This document shows, in pieces, positions 24,327 through 33,323 of a DNA stretch of 64,000 nt. Positions within the stretch are counted from its first letter, which is position 1. Every line of letters begins with the position of its first letter. The notes beneath the pieces are model-generated. The model did no database searches, was not told where the DNA came from, and saw only the letters and a program-made list of their open reading frames with translations. The translations under genes were made by a program, and so were the position numbers. The DNA is from CALLMM01 sp964429855 (GTDB lineage Bacteria > Armatimonadota > Chthonomonadetes > Chthonomonadales > CAJBBX01): positions 6,530 to 70,529 of the forward strand of contig CAYSDM010000019.1 in NCBI GenBank assembly GCA_964429855.1. Direction: 5' to 3'.

Positions 24327-25622
24327 ATGCGGATACTGGTCATAGGCGGCGGCGGTCGAGAGCATGCGCTGGTCTGGAAACTTGCGCAGAGCAGCCGGGC
24401 ACAGAAGATATACTGCGCGCCGGGGAATGCAGGCATCTCCCGGATGGCGGAGTGCATCAATCTGAAAACGAGCGATCTGGAAGGGTTGGCGAATTTTGCC
24501 GCCAACCAGAAGATAGACCTGACGATTGTCGGACCCGAAGCGCCCCTGATCGGCGGGATCGTGGACAGGTTCGAGGCGCGAGGACTTCAGATTCTTGGAC
24601 CTGCCACCGATCCGGCGCTCATCGAAGGCAGCAAGAGCTTTGCCAAAGAGTTGATGGTGAAGTACAACATCCCGACGGCAAAGTACTGGCGCTGCGACTC
24701 GGCAGAGGACGCCCATGAGCGAACCCATGTCTATTTTGCCGTTCATCCCGGTTCGGAGACACGCCTGGTTGTCAAGGCGGATGGACTGGCGGCAGGCAAG
24801 GGGGTGGTGATCGCGCAGAACGAGGAGGAGGCGCATCAGGCGATTGATAGGATGATGCGTCAGCGTGTCTTCGGGGCCGCCGGAGACCGCGTGGTGCTGG
24901 AGGAGTTTCTCAGCGGGGAAGAGGTCAGCATCATGGCGTTTACCGACGGCGAGCACGTCGTGCCGATGCCTCCCGTACAGGATCACAAGCGCGTTTTTGA
25001 TGAGGACGCCGGTCCGAATACAGGCGGCATGGGAGCCTACGGTCCGGTTCCGCATCTTCCTCCGAGTCTGATGAGCGAGGCGCTCGATACCATCTTAAAG
25101 CCGACCGTCGCCGCAATACGCGATCTTGGCATCCCGTACAAAGGCATTCTCTACGCCGGACTGATTCTCACGCCGCAGGGCTTGAAGACGCTGGAGTTCA
25201 ACTGCCGATTCGGAGACCCCGAAACGCAGGTCGTTTTGCCTCTGCTGGAGACCGATCTCGTGGACATCGTGGACTCGATTGTCAACTGCTGCTTCGACGA
25301 GGTGCAGGTGCGCTGGAAGTCGGAATATGCCGCCTGCGTGGTGGCGGCTTCCGGCGGCTATCCCGGCGAATATGCGACCGGGAAGGTGATTGAGGGACTG
25401 GAGAGGGCGAGCCTGAGTGAGGGATGTCTGGTCTTTCATGCGGGCACGCGGCTGGAGAATGGTCTGTTTATGACGGATGGCGGGCGCGTGCTGGGCGTAA
25501 CCGGAATGGGCGGCGATCTTTCGGAGGCGGTTTCACGCGCCTACGCCGGTATCAGCCAGATAGATTTCGACGGGATGCACTATCGCCGCGACATCGCCCG
25601 ACGCGCCCTGCGCGCACCGTAG
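24327..25622 (+). CDS. purD: Phosphoribosylamine--glycine ligase
   Basis: A 431-aa GAR synthetase: ATP-dependent joining of phosphoribosylamine and glycine in purine synthesis. Typical motifs are GGGGREHALVWKL at the N-terminus, GPEAPL, the ATP-grasp VKADGLAAGKGV and NTGGMGAYGP, and the C-terminal EFNCRFGDPETQ. Normal length. TGGAGG upstream sets the ATG. The gap from dnaB (24231-24326) has no clear promoter. Confidence 0.97.
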   Translation: MRILVIGGGGREHALVWKLAQSSRAQKIYCAPGNAGISRMAECINLKTSDLEGLANFAANQKIDLTIVGPEAPLIGGIVDRFEARGLQILGPATDPALIEGSKSFAKELMVKYNIPTAKYWRCDSAEDAHERTHVYFAVHPGSETRLVVKADGLAAGKGVVIAQNEEEAHQAIDRMMRQRVFGAAGDRVVLEEFLSGEEVSIMAFTDGEHVVPMPPVQDHKRVFDEDAGPNTGGMGAYGPVPHLPPSLMSEALDTILKPTVAAIRDLGIPYKGILYAGLILTPQGLKTLEFNCRFGDPETQVVLPLLETDLVDIVDSIVNCCFDEVQVRWKSEYAACVVAASGGYPGEYATGKVIEGLERASLSEGCLVFHAGTRLENGLFMTDGGRVLGVTGMGGDLSEAVSRAYAGISQIDFDGMHYRRDIARRALRAP

Positions 25623-25693
25623 CAGAGAACGATCTGCGTTCAGCAGCAGTTCCATTCTTCGCCCTGCCGCGCTCTCTGCGGACGCTTCGCGAT

Positions 25694-26545
25694 TCATGGG
25701 ACGGGATAGATGCCGGTGAAGACAAACTCCGCCGGACCGGTCATCTGCATACTCTCTCCCGGCATCCAGCAGATTTCAAGCTCCCCTCCCCGGCTCTCAA
25801 CCGTGACCTGTGAGCCGGTGTATCCCATGCGCTGTGCGGCGACGGCGGCGGCGCAGGCTCCGGTTCCGCATCCCCAGGTCTCGCCGACGCCGCGCTCCCA
25901 TATCCGTATTCGAAGCCGATCCGGGGCGAGAACCTGTGTCCACATAATGCTGGTGCGCTCCGGGAAGAGCGGGTGGTTCTCAATCTGCGGGCTGAGGCGA
26001 AGAAAGCGGTCTTCCTTCGGAAGAGTATTCTCGAAAATGACGGTATGCGTGGAGCCGGTGAACAGAGGGAAGAGAGAGAGTATCTCGCCCTCCACCGTCA
26101 AAGGGATGGTCGGACCGGCCGGAGCAGGAAGACGAAGAGGTATCTCTTCCGGCGCGAAGAGAGGATCGCCCATCTCGACCGTGATACGACAGCGGCTCTG
26201 CGCGTCCCACGCGAGCGCGGCGCGGCGCATTCCAACCAGAGTCTCTATCGTTAAGGCGCGGGAGGAACCGGGAAGCGGCGCGTCCCGGCTCTCCGCGACG
26301 TATCGCGCCACGCACCGAAGACCATTTCCGCACATATCCTCCGTTCCGTCCGGGTTGAACATCCGCATACGCGCATCCGCAGACTCGGAGGGCGCAATTA
26401 CCAGCAGTCCGTCCGCTCCCACCCCGAAACGGCGATCACAGACGGCGAGAGCCAGCGCAGACCAGTCGCGCTCTCCCTGTGTGCGCGAATCCACCAGCAC
26501 AAAATCGTTGCCGACGCCCTGCATCTTTAAAAACGAAATCCCCAT
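25694..26545 (-). CDS. dapF: Diaminopimelate epimerase
   Basis: A 283-aa enzyme that turns LL- into meso-diaminopimelate for lysine and peptidoglycan synthesis, using two Cys. Both catalytic motifs are present: MCGNGLRC (about 69-76) and WGCGTGACA (about 228-236). The N-terminus reads FLKMQGVGNDFVLVD as expected. It is followed downstream by convergent purD. Confidence 0.96.
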   Translation of the reverse strand: MGISFLKMQGVGNDFVLVDSRTQGERDWSALALAVCDRRFGVGADGLLVIAPSESADARMRMFNPDGTEDMCGNGLRCVARYVAESRDAPLPGSSRALTIETLVGMRRAALAWDAQSRCRITVEMGDPLFAPEEIPLRLPAPAGPTIPLTVEGEILSLFPLFTGSTHTVIFENTLPKEDRFLRLSPQIENHPLFPERTSIMWTQVLAPDRLRIRIWERGVGETWGCGTGACAAAVAAQRMGYTGSQVTVESRGGELEICWMPGESMQMTGPAEFVFTGIYPVP

Positions 26546-26576
26546 CCCTGTCTCTCTCAGATTCCCCCGTGCCGTG

Positions 26577-28607
26577 TCATAGTCCGCCGATCCCCGATTC
26601 GGGAGGCAGGTGCAGACCGAAGATCAGATCCAGAGCGGTACGCAGGAAACCGGCAGAGAACTCTCCCAGAATCAGCCCCAGGAAGAAGGGGAGCGCCTGC
26701 CGGTAGGCGCGCAGCCCGCCATAGCGCAGAATCAGCGACTTGATCAGCCAGCTTACGAAGATCGGAAGCCAGAGCCGGAAGAGACCAAAGCTGCCGGAGA
26801 CCAGATATCCCGCTGGATGGAAGGGCCACCAGACAAACCGGGCGCGCATCGCCGCCAGAAAGATCGTGGTAAAAAAGCCGAAGAAGTAGGCTCCCACCGT
26901 GCCGTAGTCGGGTTTTTGCGGCGAACTGATCCATCCTTCCAGCTTTTGCCAGGGTTCCCGTCCAAACGCCCACAGCGCCGGCCCGCGATATTTCGCCGAT
27001 TCGAATCCCACGCCGTAGATGGTGTGCAGATACGCCCAGAACGCCGCAATGGTTCCCAGCAGACTCGCGGCAAGGATGACGATGGTCAACGTGGGCAGGC
27101 GGACTCCGGTTCGCCTGCCCAGCCGGGCAGCGTCTACATGGGTCTGCATCGGGAACTGACGGTGCGTACGAACCAGCCAGAAAAAGAGGGTCATGACCGA
27201 CAGATCGTTGCGCGTCCAGGCGTTCGTCCCGGCGATTCGCTGCAGCATCTGATCCGCCCCGACCTGATAGAGTTCATAGGTGGGAAGTCCCAGTTCCGCC
27301 CGAAGCCGCGCCACCACCACCACAATCACGAACAGAATGCCCATAAAGAGCGCCGCCGTCTGCCAGCGCATTCCGGCGGAGACCGCAAACAGAATCAGCC
27401 CTGCGGCTCCCAGGATGAGACCGAAGATGATTGTGCGGTCCGACATAAGCTCCGGCTCTTCCGGATATCCCCTGCCATCTGTCCTTCGGAGGCGGATCGC
27501 CGACTGCCACATCCGGGCGATATGGCTGCGCGCCGCATAGATCGTAAAGGCGAAGACCCCGAATATTGCGCCGACGCCCTGCTGCTGCACATAGGGAAAA
27601 CGCCCCCATTCCGTATAACCCATCATCGCTGCGCCGACCAGTTCAATCCGGCTTATCAGAAAGAAAAACCAGCATGAAAAGCCAAGCTGCGTGGGCAGCA
27701 GGAAGGTCAGACCGAACGCGAACGGGAATGAGGAGACCGGCAGCGGTCCGGCGGCATTCCAGGGATAGCTGACGGCGGTGAAGTACTGCACCCCGATGGG
27801 AACGCCAGGAAAAGAGGGATAGAGAGCATGGATAAAGTTGATGATCTGCCCGGAAGCGCCGATGGCAAAGCCTCCCCAGAGCAGGCGGGAGCGAAAGAGA
27901 GTATCGGTCTGCGTGATGACCTGAATCGGAATCTCGGCGATGGGGTAGGTGAGACGCTCCGCGTCCCACTGTTTGCGAAAGAGCGCGGTCAGACAGAGCA
28001 TCGTCCAGACCACCAGCATCACAAAGAGCGTCCACCAGGCGACGGGCGTGATCCAGGGCAGAACATGATCCCATCGGTAGAGCGTCGAGTTGCCGATGTA
28101 GAGGGAATCGACCGCCTCCTTATCCGTTACGATCAGATGATGCGGGACATACGGCAGGATCGTGGTCGCCCAGTTGTTCTGAGGCGTCTCAAAACGAACG
28201 ACATACGTGATCGTGGTGAAGAGTATCTGCAGCATATCGTGACCGGCGAGATTGCTGGCGACGGCGATTATCAGGTAGAGCGAAACGAGTTCATGCGAGG
28301 AGAAACGCCAGGGAGGCGCAAATCGCCCGATGGCGCTGTTGAGGGTCAGCAGAGCCAGCAGAAGCGTGACGGCGTTGAAGAAGATCGCCTGTGTGGTCGC
28401 GTTGTCGGAGTAGCGAACATACTCGATTTCGGTCAGCCACCAGGCATTGAGCGGGATCAGAGGCAGCGCGAGCAGAATTACGCGCAGGGTCAGCAGTCCC
28501 CGAGGGCGGGGCGCACAGGCAGACGTCCCTTCCGATGGATGCGGGGAGGAATCGGGGTCCTCCGGGGCGGGAGAGGGAGATATATTTCGCTCAGGCGGGG
28601 GAGGCAT
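26577..28607 (-). CDS. DUF6785-type OPT-like polytopic membrane protein, second copy
   Basis: A 676-aa membrane protein, paralogue of the gene at 7846-9822. Shared blocks include LIVTDKEAVDSLYIGNSTLYRW, WWTLF, ERLTYP and RAELGLPTYEL, but most of the chain has diverged. About 14 hydrophobic segments follow a Pro-rich polar N-terminus of about 35 residues. Transport function is likely; substrate unknown. No strong Shine-Dalgarno is seen before the ATG. A plausible promoter is at 28661-28689. It is 31 nt upstream of dapF and could be co-transcribed with it. Confidence 0.7.
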   Translation of the reverse strand: MPPPPERNISPSPAPEDPDSSPHPSEGTSACAPRPRGLLTLRVILLALPLIPLNAWWLTEIEYVRYSDNATTQAIFFNAVTLLLALLTLNSAIGRFAPPWRFSSHELVSLYLIIAVASNLAGHDMLQILFTTITYVVRFETPQNNWATTILPYVPHHLIVTDKEAVDSLYIGNSTLYRWDHVLPWITPVAWWTLFVMLVVWTMLCLTALFRKQWDAERLTYPIAEIPIQVITQTDTLFRSRLLWGGFAIGASGQIINFIHALYPSFPGVPIGVQYFTAVSYPWNAAGPLPVSSFPFAFGLTFLLPTQLGFSCWFFFLISRIELVGAAMMGYTEWGRFPYVQQQGVGAIFGVFAFTIYAARSHIARMWQSAIRLRRTDGRGYPEEPELMSDRTIIFGLILGAAGLILFAVSAGMRWQTAALFMGILFVIVVVVARLRAELGLPTYELYQVGADQMLQRIAGTNAWTRNDLSVMTLFFWLVRTHRQFPMQTHVDAARLGRRTGVRLPTLTIVILAASLLGTIAAFWAYLHTIYGVGFESAKYRGPALWAFGREPWQKLEGWISSPQKPDYGTVGAYFFGFFTTIFLAAMRARFVWWPFHPAGYLVSGSFGLFRLWLPIFVSWLIKSLILRYGGLRAYRQALPFFLGLILGEFSAGFLRTALDLIFGLHLPPESGIGGL

Positions 28608-28660
28608 AGGTGAATTCTGATCTCTTCAGAGCCGATATATATACCAGTATGCGTATGCAT

Positions 28661-28689
28661 AGCCTACACGAATCCGGCGTCGTCGTCAA
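28661..28689 (-). promoter_or_regulatory. Possible promoter for the second DUF6785 gene
   Basis: Minus strand TTGACG (28689-28684), 17-nt spacer, TAGGCT (28666-28661). The -35 is good, the -10 is weak. The leader contains ATGCAT and TATATATA runs. Confidence 0.4.
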
Positions 28690-28754
28690 GTCGGTAGAAT
28701 TTCCGGATTTTTACGCGGAATGTACGGATTCTTCTTTCCTGCGTCGAAAAGATA

Positions 28755-28763
28755 TGTTAAAAT
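28755..28763 (+). promoter_or_regulatory. Extended -10 promoter for the 70-aa protein gene
   Basis: TGTTAAAAT at 28755-28763 fits an extended -10 (TGnTAAAAT). No good -35 is found. The predicted leader is about 70 nt. Confidence 0.5.
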
Positions 28764-28838
28764 GAGGGGGTAATCGCCGCTCGTTTGACCATACATCTAT
28801 CGCACTCATTCCTTCGCTATCTGAAAGGAGTTCGGTTC

Positions 28839-29051
28839 ATGAGCCTGTTTCGGCGGTTTTGTCAGTACCCGTTGTGCGCCCTGGGAATGCATGTAGCGCC
28901 GCCGCGCCGATTACCGCATGGCCCGATAGTCGCAGACTGTAGTTGTTGTGGGAAGACCTGTTACTTCTATGGCTTATCCGCCTTCGGACTGGATGGGCCC
29001 CCGATGCTCATGCCAATCGCCGTTTCGCCGGTTAACGCGCTTCCGCGTTAA
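28839..29051 (+). CDS. Small Cys-containing protein, 70 aa, unknown function
   Basis: A 70-aa protein from an ATG preceded by a good AAAGGAG at spacing 8. The middle reads IVADCSCCGKTCYFYG, a CxCCxxxC cluster, with another Cys and His earlier (CALGMH), which together could bind a metal. It distantly recalls short DUF1660-like zinc-ribbon proteins, but I am not sure. It has its own promoter-like site and two hairpins at the 3' end, the first overlapping its stop codon, so it is a separate monocistronic unit. Confidence 0.6.
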   Translation: MSLFRRFCQYPLCALGMHVAPPRRLPHGPIVADCSCCGKTCYFYGLSAFGLDGPPMLMPIAVSPVNALPR

Positions 29052-29057
29052 CCGGCG
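29026..29057 (+). terminator. Perfect hairpin overlapping the stop of the 70-aa gene
   Basis: CGCCGGTTAACGCG (29026-29039), loop CTTC, exact complement (29044-29057). The TAA stop at 29049-29051 sits in the right arm. No U-tract follows, so it may protect the 3' end or assist the next terminator. Confidence 0.7.
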
Positions 29058-29073
29058 GTGACCGCAATGCACG

Positions 29074-29105
29074 GGCGCTGCATATCACGCAGCGCCTCGT
29101 TTTTT
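29074..29105 (+). terminator. Intrinsic terminator
   Basis: GGCGCTGC (29074-29081) and GCAGCGCC (29089-29096) with a 7-nt loop, followed by TCGTTTTTT. It ends the 70-aa gene transcript about 10 nt before the next start codon. Confidence 0.85.
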
Positions 29106-29115
29106 CTCGACCTCT

Positions 29116-30285
29116 ATGCAACCCTTATTTGATGAAACCGCCAATCCGATGGAGAGCGGGAACGCCTCCGCGCTGGTTCCTCTCGCTCCCATTCGTCTGG
29201 GGATCGTGGGATGCAGCGGGTCGCGCCAGAACTACGGTCCCGCGCTGCCTTACGTGCCCGATATTCAGGTGACCGCGCTGATGGATGTGGATATGGTGGC
29301 AGCGAGGGTCTGGGCGCGCGCGCTGCGTCATACAGCGGTCTTCACCGATTACGAGGTCTTTCTGCAGGAGGCTCCCGTAGATGCCGTGCTGATCTCTTCG
29401 CCCCTGCCGGTGCGCGTGGAACAGGTCATTGCAGCGGCAAAAGCGGGCAAACATATCCTCTGCGAGAAGCCGATGGCGCGGACGCTGGAGGAGTGCGAGC
29501 GGATGACGGAGGCGGCGGGAGAGAGCGGGGTTCTTCTTCTGCCCGCATATGTTAAGCGATTTGACCGCACCTTCCTCTACGCGCAGCAGTGTCTCCAGGA
29601 GGGAACGCTGGGAGAGCTTCAGCAGATACGCTGCGACTGGAGTTTCTATGCCGGCTGGGGAGACCGGCGCGAGATTCTCAAACGGTGGGCAGGGGTCTTC
29701 GAGGAGCACGCGCACCATACGATTGATCTGTGCCGCTGGTGGATGGGCGAGGTCGAATCGGTGAGCGCGGATATTGACATCGGCAGATCGCCGGATGGAA
29801 AGACCGATCAGTTCGCCAATCTGATTCTGACCCATACGCGCGGAGTCTCGATCCACCACATCGCGCGGGTCTTCCATAAACGCCCCGTCGAGCAGTATCT
29901 ACTGACCGGAACGCAGGGAACGCTGCATATCACGCATGGCGTGGAGTGGAATCAGGTTGTCTCCGAGCCGTTTTCCGTCACGCTGCATCTTCAGGGGCTT
30001 CCCGCGCAGGAGATTCCACAGACTGAATATACGCGCATCGAGGAGGAGATTCGTGCGCATCACCCCGGAAAACGCCTCCTGGCCCACTTTGCCGACTGCA
30101 TCCGCTCCGGGCAGACGCCGCAGATATCTGGCGAAGATGGCTGCCGGGTGGTGGAGATACTGAACGCAGGCTATCTCTCCACCTATGAACACGCCAAGAT
30201 CACGCTGCCGTTGACACGCTCCATGGTGCTGGAGCAGATTCTTCAAAAGGTCGCCGAGAACTGGCAGAGCGCGACCGTTCGTTAG
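29116..30285 (+). CDS. Gfo/Idh/MocA family oxidoreductase
   Basis: A 389-aa NAD(P)-dependent sugar-type dehydrogenase. It has an N-terminal Rossmann domain (IRLGIVGCSGS, where the second Gly of GxGxxG is Ser-like), the conserved CEKPMA (about 115-120), and a C-terminal substrate domain with HAHHTIDLCRWWMGEV (about 197-212). The family oxidises sugars, inositol and related compounds. No Shine-Dalgarno is visible and a terminator U-run ends about 10 nt before ATG 29116; ATG 29149 is an alternative, also without a ribosome site. Confidence 0.85.
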   Translation: MQPLFDETANPMESGNASALVPLAPIRLGIVGCSGSRQNYGPALPYVPDIQVTALMDVDMVAARVWARALRHTAVFTDYEVFLQEAPVDAVLISSPLPVRVEQVIAAAKAGKHILCEKPMARTLEECERMTEAAGESGVLLLPAYVKRFDRTFLYAQQCLQEGTLGELQQIRCDWSFYAGWGDRREILKRWAGVFEEHAHHTIDLCRWWMGEVESVSADIDIGRSPDGKTDQFANLILTHTRGVSIHHIARVFHKRPVEQYLLTGTQGTLHITHGVEWNQVVSEPFSVTLHLQGLPAQEIPQTEYTRIEEEIRAHHPGKRLLAHFADCIRSGQTPQISGEDGCRVVEILNAGYLSTYEHAKITLPLTRSMVLEQILQKVAENWQSATVR

Positions 30286-30290
30286 CCGGG

Positions 30291-30794
30291 TCACGGGCGG
30301 GCATCCCGCAGACCATTGAAGAGATCCCGCAGGGTGACGAGTACGGCCGCCAGACTCCTGCCCAGTCTCGTCGCCGCCTCCGGATTACGGGCAGGATCAC
30401 GCTCCTGACGGAATCGGTTGAAAGCAGCTCGCGCTGCCGCGATCTGTCCGGTCAACAGGCGATGACTCTTCTCGATCCGTTTCCATATGGCGAGATTGGA
30501 GGCATCGGCATCACGCGGCTCTGTTCCCCACTTGATCGGCTCCAGAGTCTTCTCCAAACGCAACAGGGCATCGAAGTAGCCTCGCAATCGCTGCTGATAG
30601 GCGGATTCGGACTCTCCCTCCCGGCGTCGGGCGGTCAATCCTCGCATCGCCTTTTCGGCGGCAAGACAGCCAGCCGCCAGATGATTGATACGATCCTGGC
30701 TAAACGACGCGGGCGGCTGGACGCGGTTTTGCGTCTGTGCCGGGACGCCGACTGCATGACAGATCAGCAGGGCGAAAATCATGCTGCGGAACAC
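30291..30794 (-). CDS. Secreted alpha-helical protein, unknown function
   Basis: A 167-aa protein with a signal peptide (MFRSMIFALLICHAVGVPAQ) and a mainly helical, Arg/Ala/Glu-rich mature part. I recognise no family. The start is GTG 30794, which has a GGAG eight bases upstream; the internal ATG at 30782 is too far from it. It converges with the oxidoreductase gene, 5 nt apart. Confidence 0.55.
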   Translation of the reverse strand: MFRSMIFALLICHAVGVPAQTQNRVQPPASFSQDRINHLAAGCLAAEKAMRGLTARRREGESESAYQQRLRGYFDALLRLEKTLEPIKWGTEPRDADASNLAIWKRIEKSHRLLTGQIAAARAAFNRFRQERDPARNPEAATRLGRSLAAVLVTLRDLFNGLRDARP

Positions 30795-30886
30795 TATCCG
30801 CTCTCCATTCTCCCCAGAATCGCATAGATACGACTATCTATTGTATCGCAACAGACATCAGAACAATTTAGCATGACAAAGGAATA

Positions 30887-30916
30887 TTGCGGTCTGGTAT
30901 CGAATCGGGGTATAGT
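30887..30916 (+). promoter_or_regulatory. Probable promoter for mqnE-mqnC
   Basis: TTGCGG (30887-30892), 18-nt spacer, TATAGT (30911-30916). A leader of about 33 nt would precede the mqnE ATG at 30956. Confidence 0.55.
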
Positions 30917-30955
30917 CTCGTATAGAGTAATGTGAAATATATCACGGAGTAAGGA

Positions 30956-32122
30956 ATGTCGGCTGAAAGTATGCGGCGCGTTTCGCGAATCGTCGGTTCG
31001 GAGCTTCTGCCTGTCTATGAGAAGGTTATCTCGGGCGAGAGGCTGAGCTTTCAGGAGGGGCTGCATCTCTACCAGACCCCCAACCTGTCGGCGGTCGGCT
31101 ATCTGGCGAATATTGCGCGCGAACGTCTGCATGGCGACCGCGCCTACTACATCCGTAATCAGCACATCAACTATACCAACGTCTGCAACAAGCACTGCCA
31201 GTTCTGCTACTTCGCTAAAAATCCCAAAGACGGCGGGCCCATTCCCTACACCTTCACGCTGGATGATCTGCGCGAATCGCTGCGCCGTTATCGCCATGTG
31301 CCCATTACCGAAGTGCATATGGTCGGAGGGATCAACCCGAAACTGCCCTATGCCTACTATCTGGACTTAATTCGCGTCATCAAAGAGATACGCCCGGAAG
31401 TGCATGTGAAGGCGTTTACGGCGGTGGAACTGGTGGAGATCGCCCGCGTGGCGAAGAAGCCGCTGGAGGCGTGTCTGGAAGACCTGAAGGCGGTCGGGCT
31501 GACCTCCATTCCCGGCGGTGGCGCAGAGGTGATGTCGGCGCGGCTGCACGCCCTGCTGCATCCGAAGAAGATCGGGGCGGAGGGCTGGACGGAGGTGGCT
31601 CGCGCCGTCGCGAAAGCCGGTCTGCCGCAGTACGCCACCATGCTCTACGGGCATGTCGAGACGCTAGAGGAGCGCGTAGAGCATCTGATGCGGCTGCGCG
31701 AGATACAGGACGAGACGGGGCACTTCCTCGCCTTTACGCCGCTCTCGTTCCATCCCGAAGGAACCTATCTCGATCACCTGCCTGGACCGACCGGCGTGGA
31801 CGATCTGCGGAATCTGGCGGTCAGCCGCCTGATGCTGGACAACTTCCCGCACATCAAATCGTTCTGGATCATGAATACGGCGCAGATTACCCAGATTGCG
31901 CTCTGGTACGGAGCCGACGATATAGACGGAACCATCCACGAGTACGAGATCACCTATCCCGAAGGACATCTGGGCGAGAAGAAGCAGGTGTTGACCCGCA
32001 AACAGCTTTTGATGAATATTCGCGAGGCGGGACGCGCTCCGGTGGAGAGGGACAGCCTCTATCGCGAGGTGCAGTCGGAGCCGGAGCGCGAGCCTGTGCT
32101 GCTGCCGCTGGTTTCGCGGTGA
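30956..32122 (+). CDS. mqnE: Aminofutalosine synthase
   Basis: A 388-aa radical-SAM enzyme of the futalosine pathway of menaquinone synthesis; it joins SAM-derived 5'-deoxyadenosine to chorismate-derived 3-[(1-carboxyvinyl)oxy]benzoate. The CxxxCxxC cluster motif is CNKHCQFC (about 77-84), in the context HINYTNVCNKHC typical of MqnE, with VHMVGGINPKLPY, SIPGGGAE and YGHVET following. GGAG six bases before the ATG. mqnC starts directly after the stop codon. MqnA and MqnD are not in the window. Confidence 0.95.
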   Translation: MSAESMRRVSRIVGSELLPVYEKVISGERLSFQEGLHLYQTPNLSAVGYLANIARERLHGDRAYYIRNQHINYTNVCNKHCQFCYFAKNPKDGGPIPYTFTLDDLRESLRRYRHVPITEVHMVGGINPKLPYAYYLDLIRVIKEIRPEVHVKAFTAVELVEIARVAKKPLEACLEDLKAVGLTSIPGGGAEVMSARLHALLHPKKIGAEGWTEVARAVAKAGLPQYATMLYGHVETLEERVEHLMRLREIQDETGHFLAFTPLSFHPEGTYLDHLPGPTGVDDLRNLAVSRLMLDNFPHIKSFWIMNTAQITQIALWYGADDIDGTIHEYEITYPEGHLGEKKQVLTRKQLLMNIREAGRAPVERDSLYREVQSEPEREPVLLPLVSR

Positions 32123-33301
32123 ATGGATACTTTGAGTGATAAGATCATCGGGGGCGAAATGACCATCCTTGAGCAGGCGCATTCGGCGCACATAGACGAC
32201 ATCGCCGAGAAGGTCTATTCCGGGGAGCGATTGACATGGGACGACGGGCGTCGGCTGTTCCAGTATCACAATCTGCCCGAACTGGCGGCGCTGGCAGATC
32301 ATGTGCGCCAGCGGCTCAATCCCGGCAGAACGGTCACCTATATTGTCGGACGCAATGTGAACTATACCAACGTCTGCTGGGTGCGGTGCAAATTTTGCGC
32401 CTTCTACCGGGTTCCGGGACATGAGGAGGGCTACACGCTGACCTACGATCAGATCTATGCGAAGATTCAGCAGATGGTGGATCTGGGCGGGATCGAGATC
32501 CTGATGCAGGGAGGGCTGAACCCGAAACTTAAAATCGAGTGGTACGAAGATCTGCTGCGGGGAATTAAAGAGCGTTTCGGAGCCTATGGAGTGATACTGC
32601 ACGCATTTTCCCCGGCGGAACTGATCTATATTCAGAAGATCAGTCGGCTCACGATGGAGGAGACGCTGACGCGCCTGAAGCAGGCGGGACTGGACAGCAT
32701 TCCCGGAGGCGGCGCGGAGATTCTTACAGACCGCGTGCGGGAGTATATTGCTCCCTATAAGGATACGGCGGCGGAGTGGCTCGACTGTATGCGCGTGGCG
32801 CATCAGGTGGGGCTGCGTTCCACCGTGACGATGATGTACGGCTCGGTGGATACCTGGGAGGATCGTCTGGAGCATCTGTTGAAGACACGCGCCCTGCAGG
32901 ATGAGACCGGCGGCTTCACCGCCTTTATTCCCTGGTCTTTCCAGCCGGATGGGACGGAACTTGCGGGAGAGCGCGCCAGCGCATTTGACTATCTGCGGAC
33001 GGTGGCGGTCTCCCGGCTGGTTCTGGATAACATTCCACATATGCAGGCGTCCTGGGTCACGCAGGGACCGAAGGTGGCGCAGGTGGCGCTGGGCTATGGA
33101 CTGGACGATTTCGGCTCCACGATGATGGAGGAGAATGTCGTCTCATCGGCTGGCTGCGCTTTCACGATGCCCATCGAGGAGTTGGAGCGGCTGATCCGCG
33201 AGGCAGGATATGAGCCGATGCGCCGCACCACGCAGTATCGCCATCTTCCGCTGGGAGTGCCCGAAGGCTCGCCGTTGTTGAGAGAGACTGCCGTAAATTA
33301 G
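32123..33301 (+). CDS. mqnC: Cyclic dehypoxanthine futalosine synthase
   Basis: A 392-aa radical-SAM enzyme that cyclises dehypoxanthine futalosine in menaquinone synthesis. CxxxCxxC is CWVRCKFC (about 92-99), in NVNYTNVCWVRCKFCAF. QGGLNPKL, SIPGGGAE and YGSVDTWEDR are as expected for MqnC. ATG 32123 abuts the mqnE stop; ATG 32159 is an alternative start, since residues 1-12 are not typical of the family. Confidence 0.95.
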   Translation: MDTLSDKIIGGEMTILEQAHSAHIDDIAEKVYSGERLTWDDGRRLFQYHNLPELAALADHVRQRLNPGRTVTYIVGRNVNYTNVCWVRCKFCAFYRVPGHEEGYTLTYDQIYAKIQQMVDLGGIEILMQGGLNPKLKIEWYEDLLRGIKERFGAYGVILHAFSPAELIYIQKISRLTMEETLTRLKQAGLDSIPGGGAEILTDRVREYIAPYKDTAAEWLDCMRVAHQVGLRSTVTMMYGSVDTWEDRLEHLLKTRALQDETGGFTAFIPWSFQPDGTELAGERASAFDYLRTVAVSRLVLDNIPHMQASWVTQGPKVAQVALGYGLDDFGSTMMEENVVSSAGCAFTMPIEELERLIREAGYEPMRRTTQYRHLPLGVPEGSPLLRETAVN

Positions 33302-33323
33302 TGTCGAGACAGCGAGGGCAAGT

